Shown one piece after another: positions 50,763 through 59,801 of a DNA stretch of 64,000 nt (position 1 is the stretch's first letter; each line of letters begins with the position of its first letter). The stretch is from contig NZ_LYMK01000017.1 in the NCBI RefSeq assembly GCF_002157355.1, positions 1 to 64,000 of the forward strand, given 5' to 3'. The notes under the pieces were generated by a model that was not told the DNA's origin, did no database searches, and saw nothing but the letters and a program-made list of their open reading frames with translations. The translations under genes were made by a program, and so were the position numbers. Origin of the DNA: Variovorax sp. JS1663 (GTDB lineage Bacteria; Pseudomonadota; Gammaproteobacteria; Burkholderiales; Burkholderiaceae_C).

Positions 50763-51338
50763 ATGCCTAACAACAAGATCGCACCAGGCGCCCTTCTGCT
50801 CGCCACGGCGCTCCTGTCATCCGCTCTACCGGCCCAGGCCTTCGAAGACCTCAGCACCAAGGCTGTCTACGTCGATGCCGGGCACGCTCCCCACAACAAC
50901 ACCAGCACCGACTCGCTCACGCTCGGCGTGATCCTGCCCTGGGGCTCGGAGCACAAGTTTTGGGGCACCTCGGTCACCTCGCACGCGGACCTGTTCGTGA
51001 GCCAGTGGCGTGCGCCGACGGTCGACCACACCGGGCACAACAACTTCACGCAGCTCGGCGCCATCGCGCTCTGGCGCATCCGCTTCGACGAAGGCGCCTC
51101 GCCCTGGTTCGCCGAGGCGGGCATCGGTATCACGCAAATGAACGACCGCTACGAATCGCCGGACCGGCGCTTCAGCACCCGCTTCCAGTTCACTGAGCAG
51201 TTCGCCGTCGGCCGCAGCTTCGGTGCCCAGGGACGCCACGAGTTGTCGCTGCGCATCCAACACTTCTCCAATGCCAGCATCCGCAAGCCGAATCCGGGCG
51301 AGAATTTCTACAAGCTGCGCTACGCCTATCGCTTCTGA
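50763..51338 (+). CDS. pagL: Lipid A 3-O-deacylase PagL
   Basis: A 191-aa outer-membrane protein with a signal peptide (LLATALLSSALPAQA) and an eight-stranded barrel. The catalytic His-x-Ser is in RIQHFSNASIR, with the Glu in NPGENFYKLRY, and an aromatic C-terminal Phe typical of barrel export. It removes the 3-position acyl chain of lipid A. ATG 50763. It converges on the UdgX gene and its 3' end overlaps the restored UdgX frame by 13 bp. Confidence 0.93.
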   Translation: MPNNKIAPGALLLATALLSSALPAQAFEDLSTKAVYVDAGHAPHNNTSTDSLTLGVILPWGSEHKFWGTSVTSHADLFVSQWRAPTVDHTGHNNFTQLGAIALWRIRFDEGASPWFAEAGIGITQMNDRYESPDRRFSTRFQFTEQFAVGRSFGAQGRHELSLRIQHFSNASIRKPNPGENFYKLRYAYRF

Positions 51339-52833
51339 GGTGCCCGCCGGGCCCGCCCCAGGTGTTCGCCGGCAAGGGCCAGGTCGTCGAGCCATTGTGC
51401 ATAGGCCGACTCCCGCTCCGCAGGATCGCCGCGCACAGCGCCGAGGGATGCAGCGTGACCAGCACCGGCAGGCCACGCGCATCGGTGTGCCATTGGCCCC
51501 GCTCGCGCATCACGGCCACGGGCCGGCCGAGCAGGGCGCGCGCCGCGGTGGCGCCCAGGGCGACGAGGGCGCGCGGGCGCACCTGTGCGATCTCGCTCTC
51601 CAGCCAGTGCAAACAGGCCGCGACCTCGCGCTGGGCCGGTGTCTTGTGCATGCGCCGCTTGCCGCGCAGCTCGAACTTGAAGTGCTTGACGGCATTGGTC
51701 ACGTAGAGCCGCTCGCGCGACCAGCCCAGGTCGGCCACGGCGTGGTCGAACAGGCGCCCTGCGGGGCCGACGAAGGGCCGTCCCTGCAGATCCTCCTGGT
51801 CGCCCGGCTGCTCGCCCACCACCATCACGGTCGCGCCGGCCGGTCCTTCGCCGAACACCGACTGCGTGGCATGGGCGCCGATCGGGCACTCCCGGCAGCG
51901 ATCGGTGGCCTCGTGCAGGACGCGAAGCGCGCGTTCGGGATCGTCGGGCAGGGCGGGAAGGTCGGGCGGAGTGGCCATGGGGAGCTCCTTCGCATGCGCG
52001 CCGTGCACGGCGATGGGAATGCGGCGTGAGGGCAAGGTGGGCAGCGCCCCGAGCATCGCGGCGCTGCGCGCTGGTGCCTCGCGCGCCAGCGCGTCGATGA
52101 GCGACGACTCGGGCAGGTTGTGCCAGCAGCGGCGAGGCATCTCGCTGCGCATGTGCGCCAGGTTCAGCCGGGCCGGGTTGAAGGTGTGGCGGTAGTAGGT
52201 GAGCCAGAGGGCCTCGCCCGCATCGGGCGGCGGCGCGTCCCCGCGTACCGCGCCGGGGCCGCATTCGAGCACTTCGCCGTTCCAGCGGATGCTGCGCAGG
52301 GGCGTGAGGATGGCCCAGCGCATCTGCGCAAAGCGGCCCATGAAGAAGGGCGCGACCGCCTCCACGACGTGGTGCTCGGGCTCGAACCAGGCCACGTGCA
52401 GGGGCGTGTTGCCGTCCTGTGCATCGATTGCACGGAAGCGGACGTAGGCCGTCATCTTGTGCATGTCGTTCTTGACGGCCCGCGCCATGCGCTGGGCCCG
52501 CAAGCGGTCGGGATCGAGCGGGTCGCTGCGCAGGCCGGGCTCGTGCACCAGCCGCCACAGCAGGCGATAGAGCAGGGCGAAACGCTCTGCGTTCGCGTGG
52601 AGGATCGCCGCCTTGCACAGCGCGACGAAGGAGGCGGGCACCACGAGCTGGCTGCCGGGGCCGGCCTGCGCGTGGGCCTGTGCCGGCGCCATCGCCGCGA
52701 ACAGCCCGGCGCCTGCGCCGGTGCACCAGTCGACCTGCTCCGGCGGCACCAGGCCCGCGATCAGTGCGCGCGCCTCGCGCCGGAAGCCGGGCCAATCGGT
52801 TTCCCCGTCCAGCGTGACAAGGTACTGCGCCAT
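51326..52833 (-). pseudogene. DUF4130-UdgX uracil-DNA glycosylase, frameshifted
   Basis: A fusion of a DUF4130 domain (~1-240) and a family UdgX uracil-DNA glycosylase (~290-480) with GEQPGDQEDLQGRPFVGPAG and the UdgX loop KRRMHKTP, whose His forms a covalent bond to uracil DNA. The frame is broken at ~51437: one reading gives LHPSALCAAILRSG and runs on to 51190, while the -1 frame continues as RGDPAERESAYAQWLDDL and stops at 51326. Restoring one base in CTG(C)TG recreates HPSALLRGDPAE. Either a real pseudogene or a sequencing error. It follows the radical SAM gene by 42 bp. Confidence 0.85.
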
Positions 52834-52875
52834 GCCGCAGGGTAGGAAGTGCAACGGATGCGACCGTGTAGGTCG

Positions 52876-54156
52876 TCAGCCGGAAAAGAGCGAGGCCTGC
52901 ACCGGCGCGGGCCTGAAGCGCTCGGCGAAGTCGGCCGCCTCGAGCGCGCGGCCGGGCCGGTGGTCCGCGGTGATCACGAAGGGCATCAGCTTCGACAAGG
53001 GGACGCGGAGCCGCCGCAGGTCCTCGCTGCGCAGGCGTCGCACGCGGCGCGTGGCCAGCAGGCGGTCGACCGCCGTCACGCCGAGGCCCGGCACGCGCAG
53101 GAGCAGCTCGCGCGGCGCCCTGTTCAAGTCCACCGGAAAGCGCTCCCGATGGGCAAGTGCCCATGCGAGCTTGGGATCGAGATCGAGGCGCAGCATGCCG
53201 CCCGCGCTGGCCGCGGGAACGATCTCCTCGTGGGAGAAGCCGTAGTGGCGCATCAGCCAGTCGGCCTGGTAGAGCCGATGCTCGCGCTGCAGCGGGGGTG
53301 CCTTGAGCGGCAGTGAAGCCGCCGCATCGGGGATGGGGCTGAAGGCCGAGTAGTACACGCGGCGCAGGCCGTAGGCGCCGTAGAGCGTGGCGCTGGTCGC
53401 GAGGATGGCGCGATCGTCCGCGGCATCGGCGCCGACGATCATCTGCGTGCTCTGCCCGGCCGGCGCGAAAGGGGGCGGCACCGCGCGCCGGGGCGCCGCG
53501 CCGGGCATCGAGACGGCACGGGCTTCAGACGCCTCCTTGCCGGCGCTTCGGGCATCGTCGATGTGCACGCGCATGCGGGCCATCGAGCGCCGGATCGCCG
53601 TCGCGTTCTTCTCCGGCGCGAGTGTGGCAAGGCCCTGCTCGGTCGGCAGCTCGACGTTGATGCTGAGCCGGTCGGCGTAGCGGCCCGCGCGTTCGAGCAG
53701 GCCGGGCGCGGCGTCGGGAATGGTCTTGAGATGGATGTAGCCGCGGAAGTCGTGCACCTCGCGCAGCACGCGCGCCACCTCGGCCACCTGCTCCATGGTG
53801 TAGTCCGGGCTGCGGATGATCCCGGAGCTCAGGAACAGGCCTTCGATGCAATTGCGGCGGTAGAAGTCCAGCGTCAGCGCCACGACTTCGTCGACCGTGA
53901 AGCGGGCGCGTCGCACGTTGCTGCTCACGCGGTTCACGCAGTAGAGGCAGTCGTAGCCGCAGTAGTTGGTCAGCAGGATCTTGAGCAGCGAGACGCATCG
54001 CCCGTCCGGCGTGAAGCTGTGGCAGATGCCGTGGCCGTCGACGGAGCCGATGCCGCGCCCGTTCAACGAATCGCGTGGCGCTCCCCCGCTGGAGGCGCAG
54101 GAGGCGTCGTACTTGGCCGCGTCGGCGAGGATGGCGAGTTTCTGCTGGACGTCCAC
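52876..54156 (-). CDS. Radical SAM protein, putative DNA repair/modification
   Basis: A 426-aa radical SAM protein with the CX3CX2C cluster in NYCGYDCLYCVNR. It opens VDVQQKLAILADAAKYDASC, typical of the family annotated as UdgX-linked putative DNA modification/repair radical SAM proteins, and ends with a helix-hairpin-helix-like region (RVPGLGVTAVDRLLATRRVR). GTG 54156 is the start; it overlaps a LexA-type box by one base. The reaction is not known. Co-transcribed with the UdgX fusion gene. Confidence 0.85.
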   Translation of the reverse strand: MDVQQKLAILADAAKYDASCASSGGAPRDSLNGRGIGSVDGHGICHSFTPDGRCVSLLKILLTNYCGYDCLYCVNRVSSNVRRARFTVDEVVALTLDFYRRNCIEGLFLSSGIIRSPDYTMEQVAEVARVLREVHDFRGYIHLKTIPDAAPGLLERAGRYADRLSINVELPTEQGLATLAPEKNATAIRRSMARMRVHIDDARSAGKEASEARAVSMPGAAPRRAVPPPFAPAGQSTQMIVGADAADDRAILATSATLYGAYGLRRVYYSAFSPIPDAAASLPLKAPPLQREHRLYQADWLMRHYGFSHEEIVPAASAGGMLRLDLDPKLAWALAHRERFPVDLNRAPRELLLRVPGLGVTAVDRLLATRRVRRLRSEDLRRLRVPLSKLMPFVITADHRPGRALEAADFAERFRPAPVQASLFSG

Positions 54157-54171
54157 TGGATGAATATACAG
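54156..54171 (-). promoter_or_regulatory. LexA-type SOS box before the radical SAM gene
   Basis: CTGTATATTCATCCAG on the minus strand is CTG-N10-CAG, 13 of 16 to the palindrome CTGTATATATATACAG. It contains a TATATT -10-like sequence and abuts the GTG start. A TTGACG lies further upstream at 54192-54197, but at an unusual spacing. Confidence 0.65.
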
Positions 54172-54193
54172 TTCCAGCACGACCCTGCCGGCG

Positions 54194-55255
54194 TCAAGGT
54201 CGGGTGACTGCCGCCTGCCTGCGTCGCCGGCGCGCGCGCATCTCCGTGCCCAGGTAGGCCGCCGTGGCGATGCCCAGCGGCAGCAGGTAGTAGATCGCGC
54301 GATAGGCCAGCAGCGCACCGAGGAGGCGGTCCGTCGGCATGAGGTGGGATAGCAGCGCCACGAACACGGCCTCCAGCACGCCGAGCCCGGCCGGCACGTG
54401 GGTGATCACGCCGGCCACCGCCGCCACCAGCAGCACCGCCAGCACCTGGGGGTAGGGCAGTTGCCCCTGGAGCAGGAACCAGATCACGCCGCCGATCAGG
54501 GACCAGTTGACGCAGGACAGCAGGAGCTGCAGCAGCGCCATGCCGAGTGCGGGCGTCTGCAGCTCGTGCCCCCGGACGTTCCAGGTGTGCTCGCGTGCCA
54601 CGGCGCAGAGCACCAGGTAGGCGGCCGCCAGCACCAGCAGCGCCGCGCCGAGCACGCGCAGGCCTTCCCCTTCGATCTTCCATTCCGGCGGCAGGCCCAG
54701 TGGCCAGAAGAAGAAGGCGACACCGGCCACCACGAGGTAGCCGAGCCAGTTGGTCAGCATGCTGAAGCCGAGGATCCGGGTGATCGTGAGGTTGTCCAGC
54801 CCGAGCCGCGAGTAGAGGCGGTAGCGGAACGCCACGCCGCCCACCAGCGCGCCCATGTTGAGGTTGAAGGCGTAGCTGATGAAGGTGACGGCCATGACCG
54901 TGCGGGCGCCGAGCGAATGGCCGGTCATGTGCCGGCCCAGCACGTCGTAGGTGCTGTAGAGCGTGAAGCTGCAGGCGGCGAGCAGCAGGGCGACCAGCAG
55001 CGCCGGCACGGGGATCTCGCTTACCGCCGTCAGCACCTCGGCCCAATCGATCGTGCGTGCCTGCCGCACCAGCAGCCAGGCGACCAGGGCGAAGAAGGTC
55101 CAGGCCGCGATGCGCTTGAGCCAGGGCCACCATGCGCGGCCCTCCCGGCCGTGCGCGGGGGCGCCGGCGCGCAGGGTGGATCTGGATGCGCCGCGCACTG
55201 GAGCACCGTCGCCTTCGGCTGCGGTATTCGCCTTCGGAGCGGCCGAGTGGCTCAT
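54194..55255 (-). CDS. ybhN: UPF0104/YbhN-family membrane protein
   Basis: A 353-aa membrane protein with about 8-9 helices of the YbhN/LPG-synthase-like (UPF0104) family. The first ~45 residues (SAAPKANTAAEG) are encoded by a dispersed repeat and are probably not part of the ancestral protein. ATG 55255 overlaps the clsB stop by 4 nt. YbhN's function is not established; the neighbourhood points to phospholipid metabolism. Confidence 0.88.
   Translation of the reverse strand: MSHSAAPKANTAAEGDGAPVRGASRSTLRAGAPAHGREGRAWWPWLKRIAAWTFFALVAWLLVRQARTIDWAEVLTAVSEIPVPALLVALLLAACSFTLYSTYDVLGRHMTGHSLGARTVMAVTFISYAFNLNMGALVGGVAFRYRLYSRLGLDNLTITRILGFSMLTNWLGYLVVAGVAFFFWPLGLPPEWKIEGEGLRVLGAALLVLAAAYLVLCAVAREHTWNVRGHELQTPALGMALLQLLLSCVNWSLIGGVIWFLLQGQLPYPQVLAVLLVAAVAGVITHVPAGLGVLEAVFVALLSHLMPTDRLLGALLAYRAIYYLLPLGIATAAYLGTEMRARRRRRQAAVTRP
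55211..55244. repeat. Dispersed repeat A, copy 1
   Basis: The 34-bp sequence starts GCCTTCGGCTGCGGTATTCG and ends in CGGAGCGGCC. It lies inside the N-terminal coding region of ybhN. Copies 2 and 3 are at 60721-60755 and 61559-61592. Confidence 0.75.
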
Positions 55256-56481
55256 GCATTGTCCGTTCGCGCCGCGCCGCCGCCCTGCGGCCCCTGGCCG
55301 GCCACCGGCTTCAACCGCGGCGCATGGCGCGGCAGCCAGCCGGCCCAGGCCGGGTACCAGCGCAGCAGGTGGAAGACGAAGAAGCTGCGCACCAGGCGCC
55401 AGCCGCTCCATTCGTCCAGATCGGCCGCCTCCACGTGCTTGCAGTGGTGCTGCATCAGGCGGTCCAGCCGTTCCCACAGGTGCTGGGCAAAGGCGGCGTC
55501 GCGCACGATCACGTTGGCCTCGAGGTTGAGCGACAGGCTCAGCGGGTCGAGGTTGCTGGAGCCCACGGTGCTCCACCGGTCGTCCACCACCGCGACCTTC
55601 CCGTGCAGCGGCCGCTGGCAGTACTCGTAGATGTGCACGCCGGCGTGCAGCAGGTGGTGGTAGAGCATGCTGGCCGCCACCTTGACGATCGGCATGTCGG
55701 GCTCGCCCTGCAGGATCAGGCTCACGTCGACCCCGCGTCGCGCCGCGCGGCGCAGTTCCTTGATCAGGCGGTAGCCGGGAAAGAAGTAGGCATTGGCGAT
55801 CACGATGCGCCGGCGGGCGCTGCGGATGGCGGCCAGGTAGTGGCGCTCGATGTCGTTGGTGTGGCGACGGTTGTCGCGCGTGACGAACTGCACCTCCGCC
55901 TCACCGGTCGGGGCGAGTTCGGCCTGCGGCGCCGCCTTCAGTCGGCGGCGGAACCATCCCGCGCCCTTGCCGCCGACCGCGATCGCGTGCAGCACGAAGC
56001 GGTGGATCTCCGACACGATCGGTCCGGTCAGCGCGACGGCATAGTCCTGCTTGGCCTTGGGGCCGAAATCCATCAGGTGATCGGCCGAGTAGTTGATGCC
56101 GCCGACAAAGGCCAGGCGGCCGTCGACCACCACGATCTTGCGGTGCATGCGGCGGAAGAGGTTGAGCCGCTGGCCGAGGAACTGTTGTCCGGGGTCGAAC
56201 ACGCGCACCCGTACGCCGGCACTGCCCAGGCCCTGGATGAAGTCTTCGGACAGGTCGGGCGAACCGAAGCCGTCGATCATCAGGTCCACCTTCACGCCGC
56301 GCTGCGCGGCTTCGCGCATGGCCTCGGCCAGTGCCTGGCCAACCTTGTCCTCGAACAGGATGAAGGTCTCGATGATCACCTCGCGCTCGGCACCGCGGAT
56401 CGCGTCGAAGACGCGCGGGAAGAATTCCTCGCCGTTCTCCAGCAGTTCAACCCGGTTGCCGCCGATCCAGCGTTGACTCAT
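55252..56481 (-). CDS. clsB: Cardiolipin synthase B (PLD family)
   Basis: Makes cardiolipin or phosphatidylglycerol from phosphatidyl donors. The 409-aa protein has two HKD motifs: HRKIVVVDGRLAFVGGINYS (~120) and HGKVAVVDDRWSTVGSSNLD (~305). ATG 56481 starts MSQRWIGGNRVELL. Gene order ybhP-clsB-ybhN is as in enterobacteria. The next gene overlaps it by 4 nt. Confidence 0.92.
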   Translation of the reverse strand: MSQRWIGGNRVELLENGEEFFPRVFDAIRGAEREVIIETFILFEDKVGQALAEAMREAAQRGVKVDLMIDGFGSPDLSEDFIQGLGSAGVRVRVFDPGQQFLGQRLNLFRRMHRKIVVVDGRLAFVGGINYSADHLMDFGPKAKQDYAVALTGPIVSEIHRFVLHAIAVGGKGAGWFRRRLKAAPQAELAPTGEAEVQFVTRDNRRHTNDIERHYLAAIRSARRRIVIANAYFFPGYRLIKELRRAARRGVDVSLILQGEPDMPIVKVAASMLYHHLLHAGVHIYEYCQRPLHGKVAVVDDRWSTVGSSNLDPLSLSLNLEANVIVRDAAFAQHLWERLDRLMQHHCKHVEAADLDEWSGWRLVRSFFVFHLLRWYPAWAGWLPRHAPRLKPVAGQGPQGGGAARTDNA

Positions 56482-56492
56482 GCCGCGTGTCC

Positions 56493-57278
56493 TCAGAGCT
56501 CGATGTCCGCCACCAGCGGTGCGTGATCCGACAGGTGCGACCAGGGCCGGCGCGGCAGCACCACCGGCGCATGCACGCTGGCGTTGCGCACGTAGATGCG
56601 GTCCAGCGACAGCACCGGCAGGCGCGCGGGGAAGGTCTTTGCCGCGCGGCCCCTGGCATGCACGAACACCTCGCGCAGCTGTGCGCCTTCCTCGAGGATG
56701 CGGTGCGCGCGTCCGCGCCAGTCGTTGAAGTCGCCCGCCACGATCAGCGGTGCATCGGCCGGCACCTCGTCGCGCACGATGTGGCACAGCAGCTCCAGCT
56801 GCTGCAGGCGGTGGTTCTCGGCCAGGCCTAGGTGCGCGCAGATCGCATGCACGTCCACCGTGCGGCCGGGCAGGCGCAGCACGCAATGCAGCAGGCCGCG
56901 CTTCTCGGGGCCCACGATCGACACGTCGTGGTTCTTGTGGTGGACGATCGGAAACTTGGACAGCACCGCGTTGCCGTGGTGGCCGCGCGGATAGACCGCG
57001 TTGCGGCCATACGCGAACTGCGGCCACATGGTGTCGGCCAGGAATTCGTAGTGCGGTGCCTCGGGCCAGTTGTCGATGCGGCTGGAATGGCGCGAATGCG
57101 TTCCGAGCACTTCCTGCAGGAACACCACGTCCGCACCCACGGTGCGCACCGCCTCGCGCAACTCCGGCAGGATGAACTTGCGGTTGAGCATCGTGAAGCC
57201 CTTGTGGGTGTTCACGGTCATGACCTTGAGCGAGGTCGGCGCAGCGGTCATCCCGGCGGCTGGCGAAGAAGGCTTCAC
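56493..57278 (-). CDS. ybhP: YbhP-like endonuclease/exonuclease/phosphatase family protein
   Basis: A 261-aa EEP-fold hydrolase: [17 protein letters not shown], the Glu in FLQEVLG, GDFNDW and [12 protein letters not shown] supply the catalytic residues. There is no clear signal peptide. It starts at GTG 57278; an internal ATG (MTAAPTS) is possible. Eleven bp separate it from clsB, giving the ybhP-clsB-ybhN operon. Confidence 0.9.
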   Translation of the reverse strand: MKPSSPAAGMTAAPTSLKVMTVNTHKGFTMLNRKFILPELREAVRTVGADVVFLQEVLGTHSRHSSRIDNWPEAPHYEFLADTMWPQFAYGRNAVYPRGHHGNAVLSKFPIVHHKNHDVSIVGPEKRGLLHCVLRLPGRTVDVHAICAHLGLAENHRLQQLELLCHIVRDEVPADAPLIVAGDFNDWRGRAHRILEEGAQLREVFVHARGRAAKTFPARLPVLSLDRIYVRNASVHAPVVLPRRPWSHLSDHAPLVADIEL

Positions 57279-57310
57279 ATCCTGTTTTTAAGCCGCCGTG
57301 CAACTGGCGG

Positions 57311-57385
57311 TTGTAGGAGCCCGCCATCTCCTGCCGCCTCCTCCTGGCTTCGCCTGCGCCCGGCGGGGTCCGGCTCCTACAGGGA
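57311..57385. repeat. Inverted repeat with TGTAGGAGC / GCTCCTACA ends
   Basis: The left part (GTTGTAGGAGCCCGCC) and right part (GGCTCCTACAGGGATGGCGG) face each other in the ybhP upstream spacer. The motif resembles REP-type extragenic palindromes of Pseudomonas-like genomes. Confidence 0.5.
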
Positions 57386-57490
57386 TGGCGGCCCCCTCCC
57401 CACACCGGGTGCACGGGACGGCACCTACGTTGAACCCAGAGTCTTTCGAGAAGGGCTCGTTTTGTTGAACTTCGAGACAAGGACATCACC

Positions 57491-57922
57491 ATGACAAGAG
57501 CTTCGATTTCCACCGCGGTGCTCGCGGGCCTGATGGGCCTGGCGGGTGCCACCTACGCGCAGACCACCAGCGTGCCGGCGCAACCCGACCCGGCCAAGGG
57601 CGGCCAGGCCAGCACCAAGAGCGTGCCTGGTGGCGTGGCCAATGCCACGCAGCGCCCTGACGGCACCGACCCGGCCTCGCGCGAGGCCGTGCGGGCCGAG
57701 GCGCGCGCGCACAACCGCAACAATGTCAACAACTCGGTACCGAAGGGTGAAGCCACCACCACGGTGAACGGCCAGCCCAATGCGATGCCGCGCCCCACGG
57801 GCGAGGTGTCGCGCACCGAGGTGAGCATGGAAACGCGCAAGGTGCGCCCGCGCTTCGGCAACCCGGGTGAGCGGCCGGAGGTGCCGACCAATCCGACCGA
57901 CCGCACCGGCACCCCGCAGTAA
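57491..57922 (+). CDS. Secreted low-complexity protein
   Basis: A 143-aa protein with a signal peptide (STAVLAGLMGLAGATYAQ) and a disordered mature part rich in Pro, Asn, Arg and Thr (PDPAKGGQAST, REAVRAEARAHNRNN). No family recognised; the middle is reminiscent of DUF4148-like secreted proteins. Followed by a good terminator. Confidence 0.7.
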   Translation: MTRASISTAVLAGLMGLAGATYAQTTSVPAQPDPAKGGQASTKSVPGGVANATQRPDGTDPASREAVRAEARAHNRNNVNNSVPKGEATTTVNGQPNAMPRPTGEVSRTEVSMETRKVRPRFGNPGERPEVPTNPTDRTGTPQ

Positions 57923-57934
57923 ACGGCGGCCCGC

Positions 57935-57964
57935 AAAAAAGCCCGCAGCGATGCGGGCTTTTTC
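57935..57964. terminator. Bidirectional terminator after 57922 / spy-like gene
   Basis: AAAGCCCGC (57938-57946), loop AGCGAT, GCGGGCTTT with T-tracts on both strands. It lies between convergent genes. Confidence 0.85.
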
Positions 57965-57980
57965 ATGGGCGGCGCGAGGC

Positions 57981-58526
57981 TCAGCTTCGGGTGGGCTCAC
58001 CCTTGCCGTGGGGATGCGGGCCATGGCCGCGATGGCCGAAGCGCAGCGTTTCGGCGTCGAAGGTCTTCTGCTGCTCAGGCGACAGGGTCGCGTAGAGGTT
58101 GCGCGTGGCGGTCATGAGCTCGGTGAAGCGGGCGCCGCGCTCGGCATGGCGGGCCTGCATGCGTTCGAGGCGCTGCGGCGTGCTCAGCTTGGCGAAGGCC
58201 TCGCGCTCCGCGCGCGCCTGGCCGGCGGGTCGGACGGGGCGTTGTTGCGCGGCGGCGAAGTTGTTCCAGGCGCCTTCCTGGCTGGACTGCAGGTGCAGCT
58301 TCTGCTTGAGATCGGCCAGGCGCTGGACGCGTTGCGCCTGCATCCGCTCCATGCGTTGCGCGCGGTCCATGCGCTGGGCCTTCTGCGGCGCCTCCGCGGG
58401 TGCGGCCTGGGCCTGGGCGACAGGCGCAGCGCCCGAGGGCTGCGGCGCCTGTGCGAAGGCGGCACAGGCAAAGGCGGCCGAGGCGATCAGGCCGGCCATG
58501 CGGATCTTTTGACGGGACGGGATCAT
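57981..58526 (-). CDS. Spy/CpxP-family periplasmic protein
   Basis: A 181-aa protein with a signal peptide (MAGLIASAAFACAAFAQ), an Ala/Pro/Gln-rich linker and a helical, Arg/Met/Gln-rich domain. One repeat resembles the LTxxQ motif (LSPEQQKTFDAE); a second is degenerate. Spy/CpxP proteins are periplasmic chaperones or stress sensors, but no cpxRA-like genes are adjacent. The tail is His-rich (FGHRGHGPHPHGKG), which could bind metal. Confidence 0.75.
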   Translation of the reverse strand: MIPSRQKIRMAGLIASAAFACAAFAQAPQPSGAAPVAQAQAAPAEAPQKAQRMDRAQRMERMQAQRVQRLADLKQKLHLQSSQEGAWNNFAAAQQRPVRPAGQARAEREAFAKLSTPQRLERMQARHAERGARFTELMTATRNLYATLSPEQQKTFDAETLRFGHRGHGPHPHGKGEPTRS

Positions 58527-58663
58527 GTGCGAGCTTCCTTTCGAAGAAGCCTGACGGCGGGGCCGGCAGGTGAGACGAAGTGTGGAAGTGCTCTGTATCC
58601 CCGCCGTGGCCTGCTCGTGAGGCGTGCGTAAAGAAAGATGTCGAGCCGTGTCGCCGGCAGGCT

Positions 58664-59731
58664 CTACTTGGGCCGCGGGCGCTCGAGCCCGATGTCGGGT
58701 GGTTTCAAGCGGCCAGTGCGCAGTGCGTCCACCGCCCGGGCCACCGCGCGCGCGACGTTGCGCACCTCTTCCTGCAGGCCGGGGTCCCGGTCGAGCGCGT
58801 CATGGCTGGTTGCGTACGGCTCGTAGTAGCCCACGTAGCGGTCCAGCCGGGCCTGGGTGCCCGCATCGACCAGTCCCATCCAGTCCAGCCAGTCGCTGAG
58901 GTTGCGCCTGAGGCTCTCGATGCCGGCCACGTCGCCATGCACCACCAGGCCGTAGGCACGGCCGGCCAGGTGCTTGGGATAGTTCCAGCCCTTGAGCTCG
59001 ATGGCCTTCGCCTCGTCGGCCTTCTTGCCGTGCGTCGAGGTGGGATCGGGATTGCCGCCGTCGGCGCAGACCAGGCGGTCGGCCATCAGCTTGAGTGGGC
59101 TGGTCGCCTGGTACCAGTGGGTCGGGGTGAAGATGATCACGCCGTGTGCCGCGACCCAGCGCTCGTAGATCTCGTTCATCCAGTCGCCGGTCTGGCGCAG
59201 TGCATGGTTGGGATAGCAGCTGCAAGGCCAGTGGCACAGCGGCATGGCGGTGGAGACGCAACTCTTGCAGGGATGGATGTGGCGGCCGTAGTCGGATGTC
59301 ACTCGGCTCAGGTCGAGCACGTCGCAGTCGAGCTGCGGCTCGAGCACTTCCTTCGCCAGCTGCAGCAGGCGCCAGCTCTTCGACATCTCGCCAGGGCAGG
59401 TGCCGTCGTTGCGCGGGGAGCCGTTGATCAGCAGGATGCGCGATGTCGTCTCCGGCCGCGACCATGCGGCCTGCGCCTGCTCGATGCGTTCCCTGGCCTC
59501 CAACCAGTCGACCGACAGCTCGTAGTCGGGATCCGCGTAGCCGGGGCCGGCCTTGCGCGTGACGGGTGCCTTGCGGCCGTCTTCGTAGGCCTTCCATGCG
59601 ATGACCTCGATGCGGGTCAGTGCCGCCAACTCGGCGTGGTAGGCCGGGTCCTGAAAGCCCTGCATGAAGCGTTCGTGGAATTCGGCGCGTTCGATCGTGG
59701 GGGGCGCTTGCCCCTTGCGGACGTCGGTCAT
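58664..59731 (-). CDS. NADPH-dependent FMN reductase-like flavoprotein
   Basis: A 355-aa protein with a flavodoxin-like fold from about residue 95 (RILLINGSPRNDGTCPGEMSK) and FTPTHWYQATSPLKLMADRL, the FMN-binding loop. An extra N-terminal region of ~95 residues is not typical of short NAD(P)H reductases. Cys-rich segments (HPCKSCVSTAMPLCHWPCSC) lie mid-protein and may bind metal or an Fe-S cluster. The substrate is unknown. Confidence 0.8.
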   Translation of the reverse strand: MTDVRKGQAPPTIERAEFHERFMQGFQDPAYHAELAALTRIEVIAWKAYEDGRKAPVTRKAGPGYADPDYELSVDWLEARERIEQAQAAWSRPETTSRILLINGSPRNDGTCPGEMSKSWRLLQLAKEVLEPQLDCDVLDLSRVTSDYGRHIHPCKSCVSTAMPLCHWPCSCYPNHALRQTGDWMNEIYERWVAAHGVIIFTPTHWYQATSPLKLMADRLVCADGGNPDPTSTHGKKADEAKAIELKGWNYPKHLAGRAYGLVVHGDVAGIESLRRNLSDWLDWMGLVDAGTQARLDRYVGYYEPYATSHDALDRDPGLQEEVRNVARAVARAVDALRTGRLKPPDIGLERPRPK

Positions 59732-59801
59732 GCCGCCAATCTAGGCAGCAGGCGGCGCGTCCGCAGCGCGCCGATGGGCGCAAACTGCCGTAGGCAGAAG
59801 G

